Of a stretch of DNA of 64,000 bases, positions 8,599 to 17,554 are shown piece by piece. The number at the start of each line of letters is the position of its first letter. Position 1 is the first letter of the stretch. Made by a program: the position numbers and the translations under genes. Under the pieces are notes generated by a model. It was not told the origin of the DNA and searched no databases. It saw nothing but the letters and a program-made list of their open reading frames with translations. This DNA is from Acidobacteriota bacterium (GTDB lineage Bacteria; Acidobacteriota; Terriglobia; Acidiferrales; UBA7541), in contig QHYH01000111.1 of assembly GCA_003223215.1 (NCBI GenBank), forward strand, positions 1-64,000. Reading direction: 5' to 3'.

Positions 8599-9102
8599 AT
8601 GAGAACACTGAATCGCTGGGAACCATCCCGCGGGACTACGACGCTGCAAGAGCAGTTCAACCGCGTGTTTGGCGATATGCTGGAGCGTGCGGGCGACGAA
8701 TCGAATCTGACCCCCTGGGCGCCAGCCGTGGACATCTTCGAGACCGAGCATGAACTGGTCGTGAAGGCGGACCTGCCGGATGTGAATCCGCAGGATCTGG
8801 ATATCCGCGTCGAGAACAACATCCTCACAATTCGCGGCGAACGCAAGTTCGAGAATAAAACTAACGGGGAAGACTACTTGCGTGTCGAACGCGCGTATGG
8901 CCCATTCAGCCGGAGCTTCTCGCTGGCGAACTTCGTGAAATCGGATGCGATTAAAGCCGATTATCAGAATGGAGTGCTGACGCTCAGCATCCCGAAGCGC
9001 GAGGAAGCAAAGCCCAAGCAGATCAAGGTGAATGTGGGAACGCAAGCTGCGGGAACGCCGGCGCGTGCCATGGCGGCCGTGGCAGGGCCAGGGGCTCGCT
9101 GA
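8599..9102 (+). CDS. Hsp20 small heat-shock protein
   Basis: A 167-residue protein with the alpha-crystallin domain at about residues 36-140: APAVDIFETEHELVVKADLPDVNPQDLDIRV, the ENNILTIRGER strand, and the closing YQNGVLTLSIPKRE with the conserved G-V-L. The N-terminal RTLNRWEPSRGTTTLQEQFNRVF and a C-terminal KPKQIKVNV tail (an I/V-x-I/V oligomerisation motif) complete the fold. It is an ATP-independent cytoplasmic holdase. The STAS gene follows 128 bases later. A promoter-like site with an inverted repeat lies upstream, suggesting stress control. Confidence 0.93.
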   Translation: MRTLNRWEPSRGTTTLQEQFNRVFGDMLERAGDESNLTPWAPAVDIFETEHELVVKADLPDVNPQDLDIRVENNILTIRGERKFENKTNGEDYLRVERAYGPFSRSFSLANFVKSDAIKADYQNGVLTLSIPKREEAKPKQIKVNVGTQAAGTPARAMAAVAGPGAR

Positions 9103-9230
9103 AGAGACCTGGACCGAAAGCGAAGCGGCGAGGGGCTGGCGATGTCGCCTGCCCCTTTTCGTCAGGCTTGGAAAGGCTCAGGACCACCCGACATTTTTTT
9201 TCGTCGTGCACTGGCAGGAAGGAAATCAAC

Positions 9231-9578
9231 ATGGCATTGAAGATGACGAACCGCGAAGTGGATGGCGCGTCGGTGCTCGCGCTGGACGGTCGCGTCGTAC
9301 TCGGCGCTGAAGGCGATGCCCTGCGTGAGGAATTGCAGAAGCTGGTCGCCGAAGGAAAGAAGAAAATCGTCCTGAATATGAACAACATTGAGTATATCGA
9401 CAGCGCGGGGCTGGGAACATTGGTCGCCGCGCATTTGAACGCGAAATCCAAAGGCGCTGCGCTCAAGCTCTGCCACCTGGGCAGCAAGCTCCAGGAAGTC
9501 CTGCAAATCACCAGGCTGTCGACGGTATTCTGCGTCTGCAACACGGAAGCAGTCGCCGTCGCCAGCTTCTCTGTCTAA
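9231..9578 (+). CDS. STAS-domain anti-sigma-factor antagonist
   Basis: The ATG at 9231 is chosen because AGGAAGGAAATCAAC precedes it and it removes an unrelated N-terminal extension. The 115-residue protein is a single STAS domain. YIDSAGLGTLVAAH holds the phosphorylatable serine at residue 58, and LALDGRVVLGAEGDALRE forms the first strands. In partner-switching systems such a protein binds an anti-sigma-factor kinase when unphosphorylated. No kinase or phosphatase gene is adjacent. Its position after hsp20 fits a stress-response locus, but that link is inference. Confidence 0.88.
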   Translation: MALKMTNREVDGASVLALDGRVVLGAEGDALREELQKLVAEGKKKIVLNMNNIEYIDSAGLGTLVAAHLNAKSKGAALKLCHLGSKLQEVLQITRLSTVFCVCNTEAVAVASFSV

Positions 9579-9746
9579 AAACAGCCCAAAAAAACGCTTG
9601 GCTTGCGGTAAGTGCGGAGCACAATCTCACGTTTTCGCTGATCCTGGAAGGATGGGCGAGCACAAGCTTTCCCTTGCAATGAGCCTCAGCGATCGCAGAA
9701 GCGAAGTTCAGTATCCTCTGGCTGGTGACAAGGGATATATCAATAG

Positions 9747-9965
9747 CTAAGCTAGGCTTGAGCAAATTTGGCGTTCTTGCCTACCGGCTACCAACATAAT
9801 CACGCTCTTGTCATGAGAGTGAGGAGAAAAGAACTGGATCACTTCATCGTCGTAAAACGTCAGACCCGTGGCACCTAAGCGTTGGGCGTAAGCGGCAAGA
9901 TACAGCTTGCCGCTCGAGATGCCAGCTTCGAGCTGCACGGCGCGGTATCCGCGATTGTTCGGCAG
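9747..9965 (-). pseudogene. SagB-type nitroreductase-family C-terminal fragment
   Basis: The minus-strand frame reads RAVQLEAGISSGKLYLAAYAQRLGATGLTFYDDEVIQFFSPHSHDKSVIMLVAG, matching the end of SagB-type nitroreductase/oxidoreductase domains (FMN-binding C-terminal region). Everything upstream of the RYRAVQLEAG region is missing and replaced by recombinase-derived sequence, so this is a 5'-truncated remnant. Confidence 0.55.
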
Positions 9966-10612
9966 TGAAATTGCCCGAGATCACCTCGGCAGATGTCGGT
10001 TACCCGACGAGCCAAAGCATTGCCGCTGGGATCGCTGATGCTGCACCCAAGCCCAACCCCTTTCACTTGGATGTATACACTAAGCGGTGGTTGCTGAGTT
10101 ATCGCTGGAGATCGAGGCGGCAAGCGATTATTTCGAGTGGCGGACGTTGGTGGCCTTAAGGTACGCTGGCGCAACAAGTCCAGTTCGTATTCGTTCAAAC
10201 TACCCTTCAGTCCCAACAGTAAGCGATCATTGCTTTGTCGCGGACTATAAACCGTCTCCTGGTCAACTAACAGTGTGTCCACGATCCGGCAAACTTCCAC
10301 CAATTGCTGCCACTCCCGGCTGTTGCGCGCAAAGCGAGACACCTCCCGAGCCGCCACGGCCCCCACCTTGCCGAGACACACTTCCGCCACTATGCGCTCG
10401 AAGCCCGCACGGGTGACCGTCCCGGCTGCCGACCGACCCAGATCGTCATCCACAACTTCGATCTCGCGCCAGCCCAACTGCTGCAAACGTTCTTGCATGG
10501 CATATTGCAACTTCTGACTTTCCAGGTTGTGGCTGACCTGGTATGCAGAGGACTGGCGAATATACAGGATCGCCTTTCGCTCGAGGTGGTGTGGCTTGAT
10601 CTTGTCACTCAT
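9875..10612 (-). pseudogene. Large serine recombinase, N-terminal fragment
   Basis: Residues 12 to about 150 are a serine recombinase catalytic domain: AILYIRQSS (nucleophile probably Ser21), LGRSAAGTVTRAGFERIVAEV and AVAAREVSRFARNSREWQQLVEVC, ending NEYELDLLRQR. Beyond about residue 150 (below position ~10160) similarity stops where the recombinase and zinc-ribbon domains should follow, and the frame runs into unrelated sequence and over the nitroreductase fragment. The gene is truncated or frameshifted and presumably inactive. A possible C-terminal piece of a similar recombinase lies at 28506-28802. Confidence 0.75.
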
Positions 10613-11143
10613 CGCTTGCCTCCTTTCTGCTGCCGGAGGCGCGGACTCTCCCGATGTGCTCGCGCAGCAGTCGCGCCAGCAACCGTACTGTTTTCCGTTT
10701 GGTTTCTGGAGGCAGCACCTGCCAAGACGGGCGCTTCTGGGGCGGATGAAATAGTCTGAATTGAGCGACTCTCTGCCGGCTTAGTGATTCTCGGATGATT
10801 CTCGCATCAGCACCTCCCGGAGATAACAAGGAACGATGCTGATCTTGTAGCACAACAGCACTGTCAGGAAACAACGCGCAGCGAAGCAGCGCCTTCAAAT
10901 CCAGCAATGCACCGCAGCTGACCGTGGGCACCGCCGCCATGCGCATACGGCAGCAGGCCACCGAATCAAACATCCATTGCGGGATTTCCAGGAGCCGACC
11001 TCCTGGGTTCTCATCGACGCCGCACCGACACACAGCTCGCCCATTCCTGGTGAGAGCTTCGTGGACCGCCACAGTGCGAGCGTGCCAAGTGTGCCAAGGG
11101 TAACGGACTTCTCGCAATTCAATATTATGGGTGTTGCGTTGTC
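10613..11143. other. Stretch of unrecognised, probably degenerate sequence
   Basis: Upstream of the serine recombinase start there is no supported gene. Both strands hold frames without starts or recognisable motifs. The right end passes into the transposase fragment at 11144, so this may be eroded transposon sequence. Confidence 0.35.
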
Positions 11144-11296
11144 GACTCGTACCACGAGGAGCGCAACCATCAAGGCAAAGACAATCGGATCTTGTTTCCT
11201 TCGCGGCTGGAGGCAAGAAGGAACCTGGGAGCAGTGCGGTGTCGAGAACGACTGGGGGGCCTGCTGAAGTACTATAAGAGGGCCTCCCGGGCCTGA
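11144..11296 (+). pseudogene. rve-type integrase/transposase C-terminal fragment
   Basis: A frame ending at TGA 11294-11296 reads YHEERNHQGKDNRILFPSRL, then VRCRERLGGLLKYYKRA. This is the hallmark tail of DDE integrase-core transposases (YHxERNHQG after the catalytic Glu helix, then a CRERLGGLL basic end). The DDE core upstream is not recognisable, so only about 50 codons remain. Confidence 0.6.
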
Positions 11297-11451
11297 TTTA
11301 TCATCAAGGTGCGCAGAGGAATGAGTTCTTGCTCGTGGCAGCGACCAGGACGAGTTTTTTCACCATGCGGGAGCTCCGGGACCTCGAGCCTCTTGTCCCT
11401 CACGTAACTCGCATGACTCGCTCCCCATATCTTGATAGATTGCAATCAGTG

Positions 11452-11467
11452 ATATATCATGATATAT
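11452..11467. promoter_or_regulatory. Palindromic operator of the vapBC module
   Basis: ATATATCATGATATAT is a perfect 16-base palindrome ending 16 bases before the VapB initiation codon, followed by an AAGGAGG ribosome binding site at 11473-11479. Autoregulated VapBC operons usually carry such palindromes over or near the promoter. Confidence 0.6.
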
Positions 11468-11483
11468 ACCGTAAGGAGGTGCT

Positions 11484-11726
11484 ACGGTCCGTACCGCCAA
11501 ACTGTTCCGCAACGGCCGCAGCCAAGCGGTTCGCCTTCCCTCGGATTATCGGTTCGAGGGTTCCGAGGTGTACGTGCGCCGCGATCCGGCTACAGGAGAT
11601 GTGATCCTCTCGCGGCGTCCCGAGTCGTGGGAGGATTTCTTCGAGTTGATGAAGAGCATCGACGTGCCCTCGGATTTTCTGGCCGAGCGTGACGACACGC
11701 CCCCGCAGAAGCGCAAGCTCCTCTGA
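11484..11726 (+). CDS. vapB: VapB-type antitoxin with apparent ACG start
   Basis: The frame reads [20 protein letters not shown], the swapped-hairpin/AbrB-type N-terminus of VapB antitoxins, and ends with an acidic-aromatic tail ([20 protein letters not shown]) that would bind the toxin. The only position fitting both the reading frame and the AAGGAGG at 11473-11479 is ACG at 11484-11486; an in-frame TAA at 11472-11474 rules out anything earlier, and no ATG, GTG or TTG lies between. So either ACG is used as a weak start or an ATG has mutated. The stop overlaps the toxin start (ATGA at 11723-11729 region). About 80 residues. Confidence 0.75.
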   Translation, partial: TVRTAKLFRNGRSQAVRLPSDYRFEGSEVYVRRDPATGDVILSRRPESWEDFFELMKSIDVPSDFLAERDDTPPQKRKLL

Positions 11727-12130
11727 TGCCCTCACGCTACTTGCTGGACACGAATACTGCCAGTTACATCATTAAAGGCAATGTTCCGCGGGTTCGTGAA
11801 CGGTTGCTGAAGGTGCCCATGTCGCAAGTTCTGATTTCGGCAATTACAGAAGCGGAGTTGCTGTTTGGAGCGGCACGGAAGCGCGAAGCCGTACGATTGA
11901 AAACCGCCATCGATGAATTTCTACTGCGAGTGGATTCGCTGTCGTGGGATTCCAACGCGGCGAGGCGCTACGCTGATTTGCGGGCCGCCCTTGAGATTGA
12001 GGGGATCCCCATGGGAAATTTGGATATGATGATCGCGGCTCATGCGCTGGCCACCGAGGCCGTTCTGGTAACGAACGATCGTTCTTTTCGTCGATTGAAG
12101 CAATTGAAAATCGAGGATTGGACAAAGTAG
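11726..12130 (+). CDS. vapC: VapC-type PIN-domain toxin
   Basis: A 134-residue PIN-domain ribonuclease. Acidic active-site residues are in place: Asp8 in YLLDTN, Glu42/Glu44 in ITEAELLFG, Asp100 in GNLDMMIAAHAL and Asp118 in LVTNDRSF. The start codon overlaps the antitoxin stop by one base, indicating translational coupling. VapC toxins cleave tRNA or rRNA in the cytoplasm when antitoxin is lost (family knowledge). Unlike the relic pair at 7153-7846, this toxin frame is complete. That makes the antitoxin's odd start codon notable. Confidence 0.9.
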   Translation: MPSRYLLDTNTASYIIKGNVPRVRERLLKVPMSQVLISAITEAELLFGAARKREAVRLKTAIDEFLLRVDSLSWDSNAARRYADLRAALEIEGIPMGNLDMMIAAHALATEAVLVTNDRSFRRLKQLKIEDWTK

Positions 12131-12478
12131 GCCCTGCACCCGCCTGCTTGGGCTTGATCCACGTGTTTTTCTCTGCGTCTACCGCCGGTGCAGCTGGCCG
12201 CTCACCGGCTACTGCGCGTCAGGACCGGCCGCTGATTTTGCGCCGCCCTAGCTTCGGACAAATAACCGCAGTTGCCACTCCTTCCTCGAACTCGATAGCG
12301 TGTTCCTCGGCATCTGAATCCAGCAGATGCATCCGTTTGTGGCGGCGACGGCTGTCCGCCTCCATGTCACGCACGGTGCCCTCACAGAAATGCGACTGGT
12401 GACCACAGTCGCACTCAAACGACGAAGGAACCATACGCCGAGCCATGCCAATTGCCTCCCCGATGCATACCGAGTGTA

Positions 12479-12790
12479 TTACTCTCTTTCGCTTCCGCGC
12501 AGCGCGTCCAAGCCCAACTCTTTGGCCAAGCCTTGCTGGGCGAGGGTTTCTTTCGAGAGAACCAGGGCCACACGGTTGGGTCCTTTTTCGTCCTGAGGAT
12601 GGTAGAGCACCGCGAACTGCATGATTTGTTCGAGTTCTTCGATCAACTGTTCCATCGACTGTCCCCCCAGGCGGCCTGCGCTTTCTTGTAGATATATTGC
12701 AACAGAGAATTCTCAGCATGCAGTAGAAGGCATGCACGCGAATCTTTTGATCGGTCCAGTGGTACATCGGCCCCCATCCACCGCAACACG
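12479..12790 (-). pseudogene. IS1634-type DDE transposase C-terminal fragment, frameshifted
   Basis: Three minus-strand frames in succession rebuild the end of an IS1634-like transposase. MYHWTDQKIRVHAFYCML is the final helix after the DDE core. A broken LLQYIYKKAQAAWG follows, and then EQLIEELEQIMQFAVLYHP with a tail ending LGLDALRGSERE and TAA at 12479-12481. At least two frame changes are needed, and the N-terminal and catalytic parts are absent. Confidence 0.6.
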
Positions 12791-12813
12791 CGGCCTGCCC
12801 AACCTTTTCCCCC

Positions 12814-13110
12814 TTGGCGCGCATTGCTATCGGAATCAGGCAGTGTCACGAAAATATGAGCGGGATCAGAATTCATCAGTCGCGCGAAGATTGCTGGGTG
12901 CGGCGCATTTTGCGGCATCTCTACCTGACCTATCGTAGCCGCGCTTTGTATATACCGCACGAACACGCCGAGCAGGCTCGTCAGGCCCAGGCCGCCTGGA
13001 AGGAGTTTTGGGACGTGGCCTGTGCACTGGCTGCCGAGAACCACGAACATCTGCGCGAGCGCATGCAGGGACAAGAACCCGCAGCCAGGCGGAGGAGCGC
13101 CAATGGTTGA
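12814..13110 (+). pseudogene. Transposon-associated small protein remnant (DUF6788-like)
   Basis: The C-terminal two thirds (HLYLTYRSRALYIPHEHAEQ, then ARQAQAAWKEFWDVACALAAENHEHLRERM) resembles small proteins often found next to IS1634-type transposases. Those normally begin with a cysteine-rich section that is missing here, so this is probably a 5'-truncated remnant belonging to the same dead element as the transposase fragment alongside. The assignment is from memory of the family and is tentative. Confidence 0.4.
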
Positions 13111-13449
13111 ACTGCGTCATCACCAGCGGCTGGTGTCCCTGGCGAATTGATTCAGAGTCGGCCAGAGTCTTGGCGAACGACAGCCAATCGCTATCGCGTG
13201 TACCAACTCGTGTACCAACCGTCCTAGTTCCCGTCTGGTCGGAGGGTGTAATGACGAGTCAGAAAGATACCACCAGGCACGAGCGCACTGGGGGTCCTGT
13301 GGCTGGCGAATTGTTGTTTTGCTTCGATGTAACATTGCGTTGTACCTTGATACCGTACCAATTCGCCGGGGACAGGCCGGAAACGGTCGTATCTTGGCAT
13401 CGCGCTGGCTTCCGTCTGTTCTGGACCTGGAAGGTGCCGCAGAAAACCC

Positions 13450-13712
13450 GGACGACCTGTCCTTTCGGGTGAAGTCCGAGATCTTATCCGCAACGATGAC
13501 GATGTTATAGCGTTCCCACATCGAGTCGGAAACGTGCCCGGTGACTTGCTTGGCGACTTCGCGGGGCACTCCCGCTTGGGTGAGATTTCTCGCGCAACTG
13601 CGCCGCATGTCATGGTAGCGGGTGCCGGCGACACCCGCCTGCCGTGTCGCTCGCGCCCAGGATTTTCTAAATTCGCGGATGGCTCGCCGCCGCGATGAAA
13701 AATAAAGAATCG
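13450..13712 (-). pseudogene. Tyrosine recombinase C-terminal fragment
   Basis: In two overlapping frames the minus strand reads FHRGGEP, then IREFRKSWARATRQAGVAGTRYHDMRRSCARNL (the H-x-x-R box) and VTGHVSDSMWERYNIV (histidine and nucleophilic tyrosine). A single-base shift near 13672 separates the first two segments. Only the last ~80 residues of the recombinase remain. It abuts the 3' end of the ADOP permease gene, suggesting an element once inserted there. Confidence 0.65.
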
Positions 13713-13714
13713 AA

Positions 13715-16480
13715 CTACTCAGCCCTTAGCGTCTGCGCCGGATCCGTCGAAGCCGCCCTCCGCGCCGGAATCAGCCCCGCCAGCGATGATGCAACCGCCA
13801 GCGTCAGGACAGACGCCGCCAGCGCAGTCGCATTGACACCCTTTAATTCGTACAATTGCGACTCAACAAGCCGTGCACATGGGAGCGTTGCGAGAATCCC
13901 GATTGCCAGCCCTATCGCAGTCTGGCTCATCGCCCCGCGCATGACCATCGCGATCACTCCACCACGCGGTGCTCCCAGGGCCATCCGTATGCCAATTTCC
14001 GAAGTGCGCCGGGCGACGGTGTAGGCAGTGACACCGTACAGTCCGATGGTTGCCAGCAGCAGCGCCAGGCCGCCGAACAGTGCCGTCAATTGAGCCACCA
14101 GACGGTCGTGATTGAAACGATCGGCGATCTGCTGATCGAAGGTCTGGAATTTGACGACGGCGAGGTTCGGATTGATCTCCGCCAGAGTTTTCCTGGCGAT
14201 TTCTTCCATATTGTTGACGGGCCACTGCGTTTGCAGCACCAGCGCCCCGGCATACAGCGAGAGATCTTGGTCGATAGGTTCTTTGTTGCTAGACGGCCTC
14301 TGCGTGATCGGAACGAAGTACATGCGGTGGTCTTTCCAGCGTAGGCTGGTGTACACAGAATCTTCCACGACGCCGACAATTTCATAGTCGCCGTTGGCTT
14401 CCGGCGGAAGCGGAGAACCAAAGTGCCGGCCGATGGGATTTTCTCCGTTGGGAAGGAAATCTTTCACGAACGTTTGGTTTACGACCGCGACCGTAGGCGC
14501 CGCGAGCACGTCCTGCGTGCGGATTCCGCGGCCCATGATTACGTGTGTTCCAACCGAATCAAAATACTCGGAATTGGCCTTGATAAACGAAGCGTCGCGG
14601 CCGCTATAGGGCTGTCCTTGCACCTGCACTCCGTTGCTCCAGTTGTTTTCCTCCATCGGCGTGTAGTTGGAAATGCCAACTCTGTTCACGCCGGGCAGCT
14701 CGTGAAAGCGCTGCTCGATGGTGCGATAAAGGGTTTCCAACTCGCGTGGTGAATATCCCGCTCCTTGTGGATTGATGTGCGCGATGTAGCGGTTCCTCGA
14801 ATCCAGCTTCAAGTCCGTGGCTTGCAATTTCGTCAAGCTCTGCGCAAACAATCCTGCCCCCACGAGCAAGACGAGCGAGAGCGCAGCCTGCAACACCACC
14901 AAGCTGCGCTGCAGCAGCGAGGCGCCGACGGTTGTTCCCCGAACGCCGCTCTTAAGTGCGTCCGACGGGTTGGTTTGTGAAGCCATCCAGGCGGGCGCCA
15001 CGCCGAACAAAATCCCCGTCAGCAGCGAAAGTGCAAATGCAAAGCCCAGCACCGTAACTGACGGACGAGGGTCAATGGGAATGGTTTCCGCCCCGGAGAA
15101 CGCCAGCCTCAAAAGCATGCGCGCTCCCAGATAAGCGACAGCCAGCCCGGCGATTCCGCCGAGTCCCGCCAAGACTACGCTTTCGGTGAGAAGCTGGCGG
15201 ACGATTCTGTTTCGCGCAGCGCCTAGCGCGGCGCGGAGGGATACCTCCGTCTTTCGCCGCATGCCCCGAACCAGCAGCAGGTTGGCAATGTTGGCACAAG
15301 CGATCAGCAGCACGAGGCCGGACGCACCCATCAACAAGCCTAGGTTCGATTGATACTGTTCTCGCAGGTCCTGAATGCCGGCGCCGCCCGGCGTCAAGAC
15401 CACGTGTGTTTTTTCCGGCAGGCTCTTGTCCGGAGTCGAGGAGAATGTTCTTGTTTCTTTCAGCCATTGTCTTACGGACACGCTTGTTTTTTCCTGGAGC
15501 GGTCCGAGCTGAGTCGCAGGCTTCACCCGCCCGACGATATAGAGCCATCTCACGTCCGGATCGTGCACATAGGGGGCGTTCGAAATCAGGGTATGGGTCT
15601 CGATTGGAAGATAAAAATCCGGGGGCGACGTGGACAAGCGGTCGCCGAAAAATCCCTCAGGCGCGATGCCCACAAGGGTTACGGCCTTGGTGTTAATCCA
15701 GAACGTGCTCCGAATGACTGACGTGTCGCCCGCATAGTCGCGTTTCCAAGCCGTGTAGCTCATTACTGCGACCATCGCTGCGCCCTTCACGTCGTCCGAG
15801 TCAGAAAACAGCCTGCCCGCAGCAGGCCGCAGACCGAAGGTCTGAAAATAGTTTCCGGAGACGAACTCTCCCATCACTGATCGCGCGTTCTCTTGAGTTC
15901 CGTCGCGCCGTGCAACCACCGGTCGGTACGGGAAACCTGCTTGCATGGACGCGAGGTCTTCAAACTCCGGCGCATACTTTTTCAGGCGTTCGTACATTTC
16001 CGTAGAAAACAGGGCGTAGCTGCCGTTTTCAACTGACCCGGAGTTCACACAGCAGTCGCTGGTGTCGCCGAGACGCACCAAGGTCTTAGGATCCGCGACC
16101 GGCAGGCTCCGCATCATAAGGGCGTCCATCAGGGTGAAGATGGCGGCGTTGGCGCCAATGCCCAGCGCTAGGGTCAGAACCGCGGTCGCCGTGAATCCCG
16201 GCGTCTTTCTGAGTTGACGGATGGCGTAACGCACGTCCTGGAGGAGTTGCTCGAGGCAGGTCCAGCCCCAGGCCTCGCGGGCTTCTTCCTTAAGGGCGGT
16301 GGCATTGCCGAAGGTTCGCAGAGCGGCGGACCTGGCCTCCTCTCGACTCATGCCGGCGCCGATATTCTCGGCAATCAGCTCATCGAGGTGGAATTGCATC
16401 TCCCCGTCGAGTTCTTTAGCCAAGCCCTTGCGGAGGAATAAGCTTTGCAACCGAAGCCACAGTCTATGAACCCACGCCAT
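13715..16480 (-). CDS. ADOP-type ABC transporter permease (MacB/FtsX family)
   Basis: A 921-residue inner-membrane protein. It begins with a cytoplasmic helical domain (FLRKGLAKELDGEMQFHLDEL...GMSREEARSAALRTFGN), then VRYAIRQLRKTPGFTATAVLTLALGIGANAAIFTLMDA, the first membrane helix of FtsX-like permeases. A large periplasmic MacB-PCD domain, three helices (LLIACANIANLLLVRGMRRKTEVSLRAALGA), a second periplasmic domain and a final FtsX module ending PARRAASTDPAQTLRAE follow. This duplicated layout defines the ADOP class that is abundant in Acidobacteriota. It has no ATPase gene beside it, as is usual for the orphan class. The PadR gene lies 9 bases upstream and is probably co-transcribed. Confidence 0.93.
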   Translation of the reverse strand: MAWVHRLWLRLQSLFLRKGLAKELDGEMQFHLDELIAENIGAGMSREEARSAALRTFGNATALKEEAREAWGWTCLEQLLQDVRYAIRQLRKTPGFTATAVLTLALGIGANAAIFTLMDALMMRSLPVADPKTLVRLGDTSDCCVNSGSVENGSYALFSTEMYERLKKYAPEFEDLASMQAGFPYRPVVARRDGTQENARSVMGEFVSGNYFQTFGLRPAAGRLFSDSDDVKGAAMVAVMSYTAWKRDYAGDTSVIRSTFWINTKAVTLVGIAPEGFFGDRLSTSPPDFYLPIETHTLISNAPYVHDPDVRWLYIVGRVKPATQLGPLQEKTSVSVRQWLKETRTFSSTPDKSLPEKTHVVLTPGGAGIQDLREQYQSNLGLLMGASGLVLLIACANIANLLLVRGMRRKTEVSLRAALGAARNRIVRQLLTESVVLAGLGGIAGLAVAYLGARMLLRLAFSGAETIPIDPRPSVTVLGFAFALSLLTGILFGVAPAWMASQTNPSDALKSGVRGTTVGASLLQRSLVVLQAALSLVLLVGAGLFAQSLTKLQATDLKLDSRNRYIAHINPQGAGYSPRELETLYRTIEQRFHELPGVNRVGISNYTPMEENNWSNGVQVQGQPYSGRDASFIKANSEYFDSVGTHVIMGRGIRTQDVLAAPTVAVVNQTFVKDFLPNGENPIGRHFGSPLPPEANGDYEIVGVVEDSVYTSLRWKDHRMYFVPITQRPSSNKEPIDQDLSLYAGALVLQTQWPVNNMEEIARKTLAEINPNLAVVKFQTFDQQIADRFNHDRLVAQLTALFGGLALLLATIGLYGVTAYTVARRTSEIGIRMALGAPRGGVIAMVMRGAMSQTAIGLAIGILATLPCARLVESQLYELKGVNATALAASVLTLAVASSLAGLIPARRAASTDPAQTLRAE

Positions 16481-16489
16481 GACAGCCTC

Positions 16490-16819
16490 CTACGAGGTTT
16501 GCACCACGAGGTTTATTGCGGAAGACAAGCGATCCCAATTAGCGGCTTCGTTTTCCAGCTGCACGCGTCCTGCAGCGGTCAACGAATAGAACTTGGCCCG
16601 TCTTCCCGTCTCGGTTTCCGCCCATTTGGCTCTAATCCAAGCCTTCTGTTGTAGGGGATGCAAAGCCGGGTAAAGAGATCCTTGCTGAACCTGAAGCACG
16701 TCACGCGAGATTTGTTGAATCCTTTTGGCGATGGCCCAGCCGTGTCTTGGCTCGAGCGCGACGGTTTTCAGAATGAATAAGTCGAGAGTTCCTTGCACGA
16801 GACCGTTCGGTTTTCCCAT
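16490..16819 (-). CDS. PadR-family transcriptional regulator
   Basis: A 109-residue winged-helix protein: LVQGTLDLFILKTVALEPRHGWAIAKRI (helices 1-2), VLQVQQGSLYPALHPLQQKAWIRAKW (recognition helix) and the wing TGRRAKFYSLTAAGR. These small PadR proteins repress the ADOP permease operon they lead; the permease follows after 9 bases. A near-perfect inverted repeat just upstream of the start codon (16825-16854) is the likely operator for autorepression. The inducing ligand is unknown. Confidence 0.93.
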   Translation of the reverse strand: MGKPNGLVQGTLDLFILKTVALEPRHGWAIAKRIQQISRDVLQVQQGSLYPALHPLQQKAWIRAKWAETETGRRAKFYSLTAAGRVQLENEAANWDRLSSAINLVVQTS

Positions 16820-16824
16820 ACTAT

Positions 16825-16854
16825 GATTATCTACCCTTCGTATTGTAGATAGTC
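16825..16854. promoter_or_regulatory. Candidate PadR operator
   Basis: GATTATCTAC at 16825-16834 and GTAGATAGTC at 16845-16854 form a 10-base inverted repeat with one mismatch and a 10-base spacer. The core TATCTAC/GTAGATA is perfect. It begins 6 bases upstream of the padR start codon (minus strand), so binding would block transcription or initiation. Confidence 0.6.
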
Positions 16855-17554
16855 AAGGGGTGTGCAGAACAGGGTCGCAGCGCACATGTTCGCGCTAGCC
16901 ATAAACAATGTGCTGTCGCCACCGCGATTTGCCGACGCCAGACCGACACTCGCTGTCTCTGGCGAATCGATACGGTGGCAGTGAAACGATCGGATCCGCG
17001 AAACGCGCTACGATTCGGAACTCAAATACCGAATGATTTCATTAGGAGTTTCTGCCGACGTTGACCGGATACCGCAGCGAGCCCAAGTCTTTGAAAGGTC
17101 AGACACCATGGCTGCGTGATTTTCCAAAGACACGTGCTGCCTGTGGTATCCGGTAGACCTTTACAAAACTTCCAAGAAACCATTAGGTGTGTTGCATCAC
17201 AAAGCCCTACGCGGCTCCTACCGTGTCACTGCAACTGAATGCGTTCTGAATTTTAGACCAGCTCACCTTCCCGGTCCGATTACTCATAAGATTTCCCCCG
17301 GTAACAATTCGCCAGATACAGGATTTGAGCTCGTCCAAAAGAAAAATGGGGGCTGGAAATTCATCGCAAACCGTGAAATGGTGATCTTTGCCGGAAGTTA
17401 GCGTCCCAAAGTCCCCGAGAAGAACTATCGCTAACAATCTCAGACCACTCCAGTTTCCGAAAATGGATATAGCTTTGGTTTTGCTGCTTTTTTCTACTGA
17501 AGCAATTTGCGCTTGCAACCCGAAATCATGGGATAGTGTCTAACTGCCCGAAAG
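16855..17554. other. Gene-poor stretch with one unassigned small frame
   Basis: No gene is firmly supported. A plus-strand frame opening after a TGA near 17120 and ending at 17401 (ending GFELVQKKNGGWKFIANREMVIFAGS) has protein-like composition over ~90 codons. It has no ATG and no good ribosome binding site; the first possible TTG start is at 17189. It may be the tail of a lost gene. I do not recognise the family. Confidence 0.4.
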
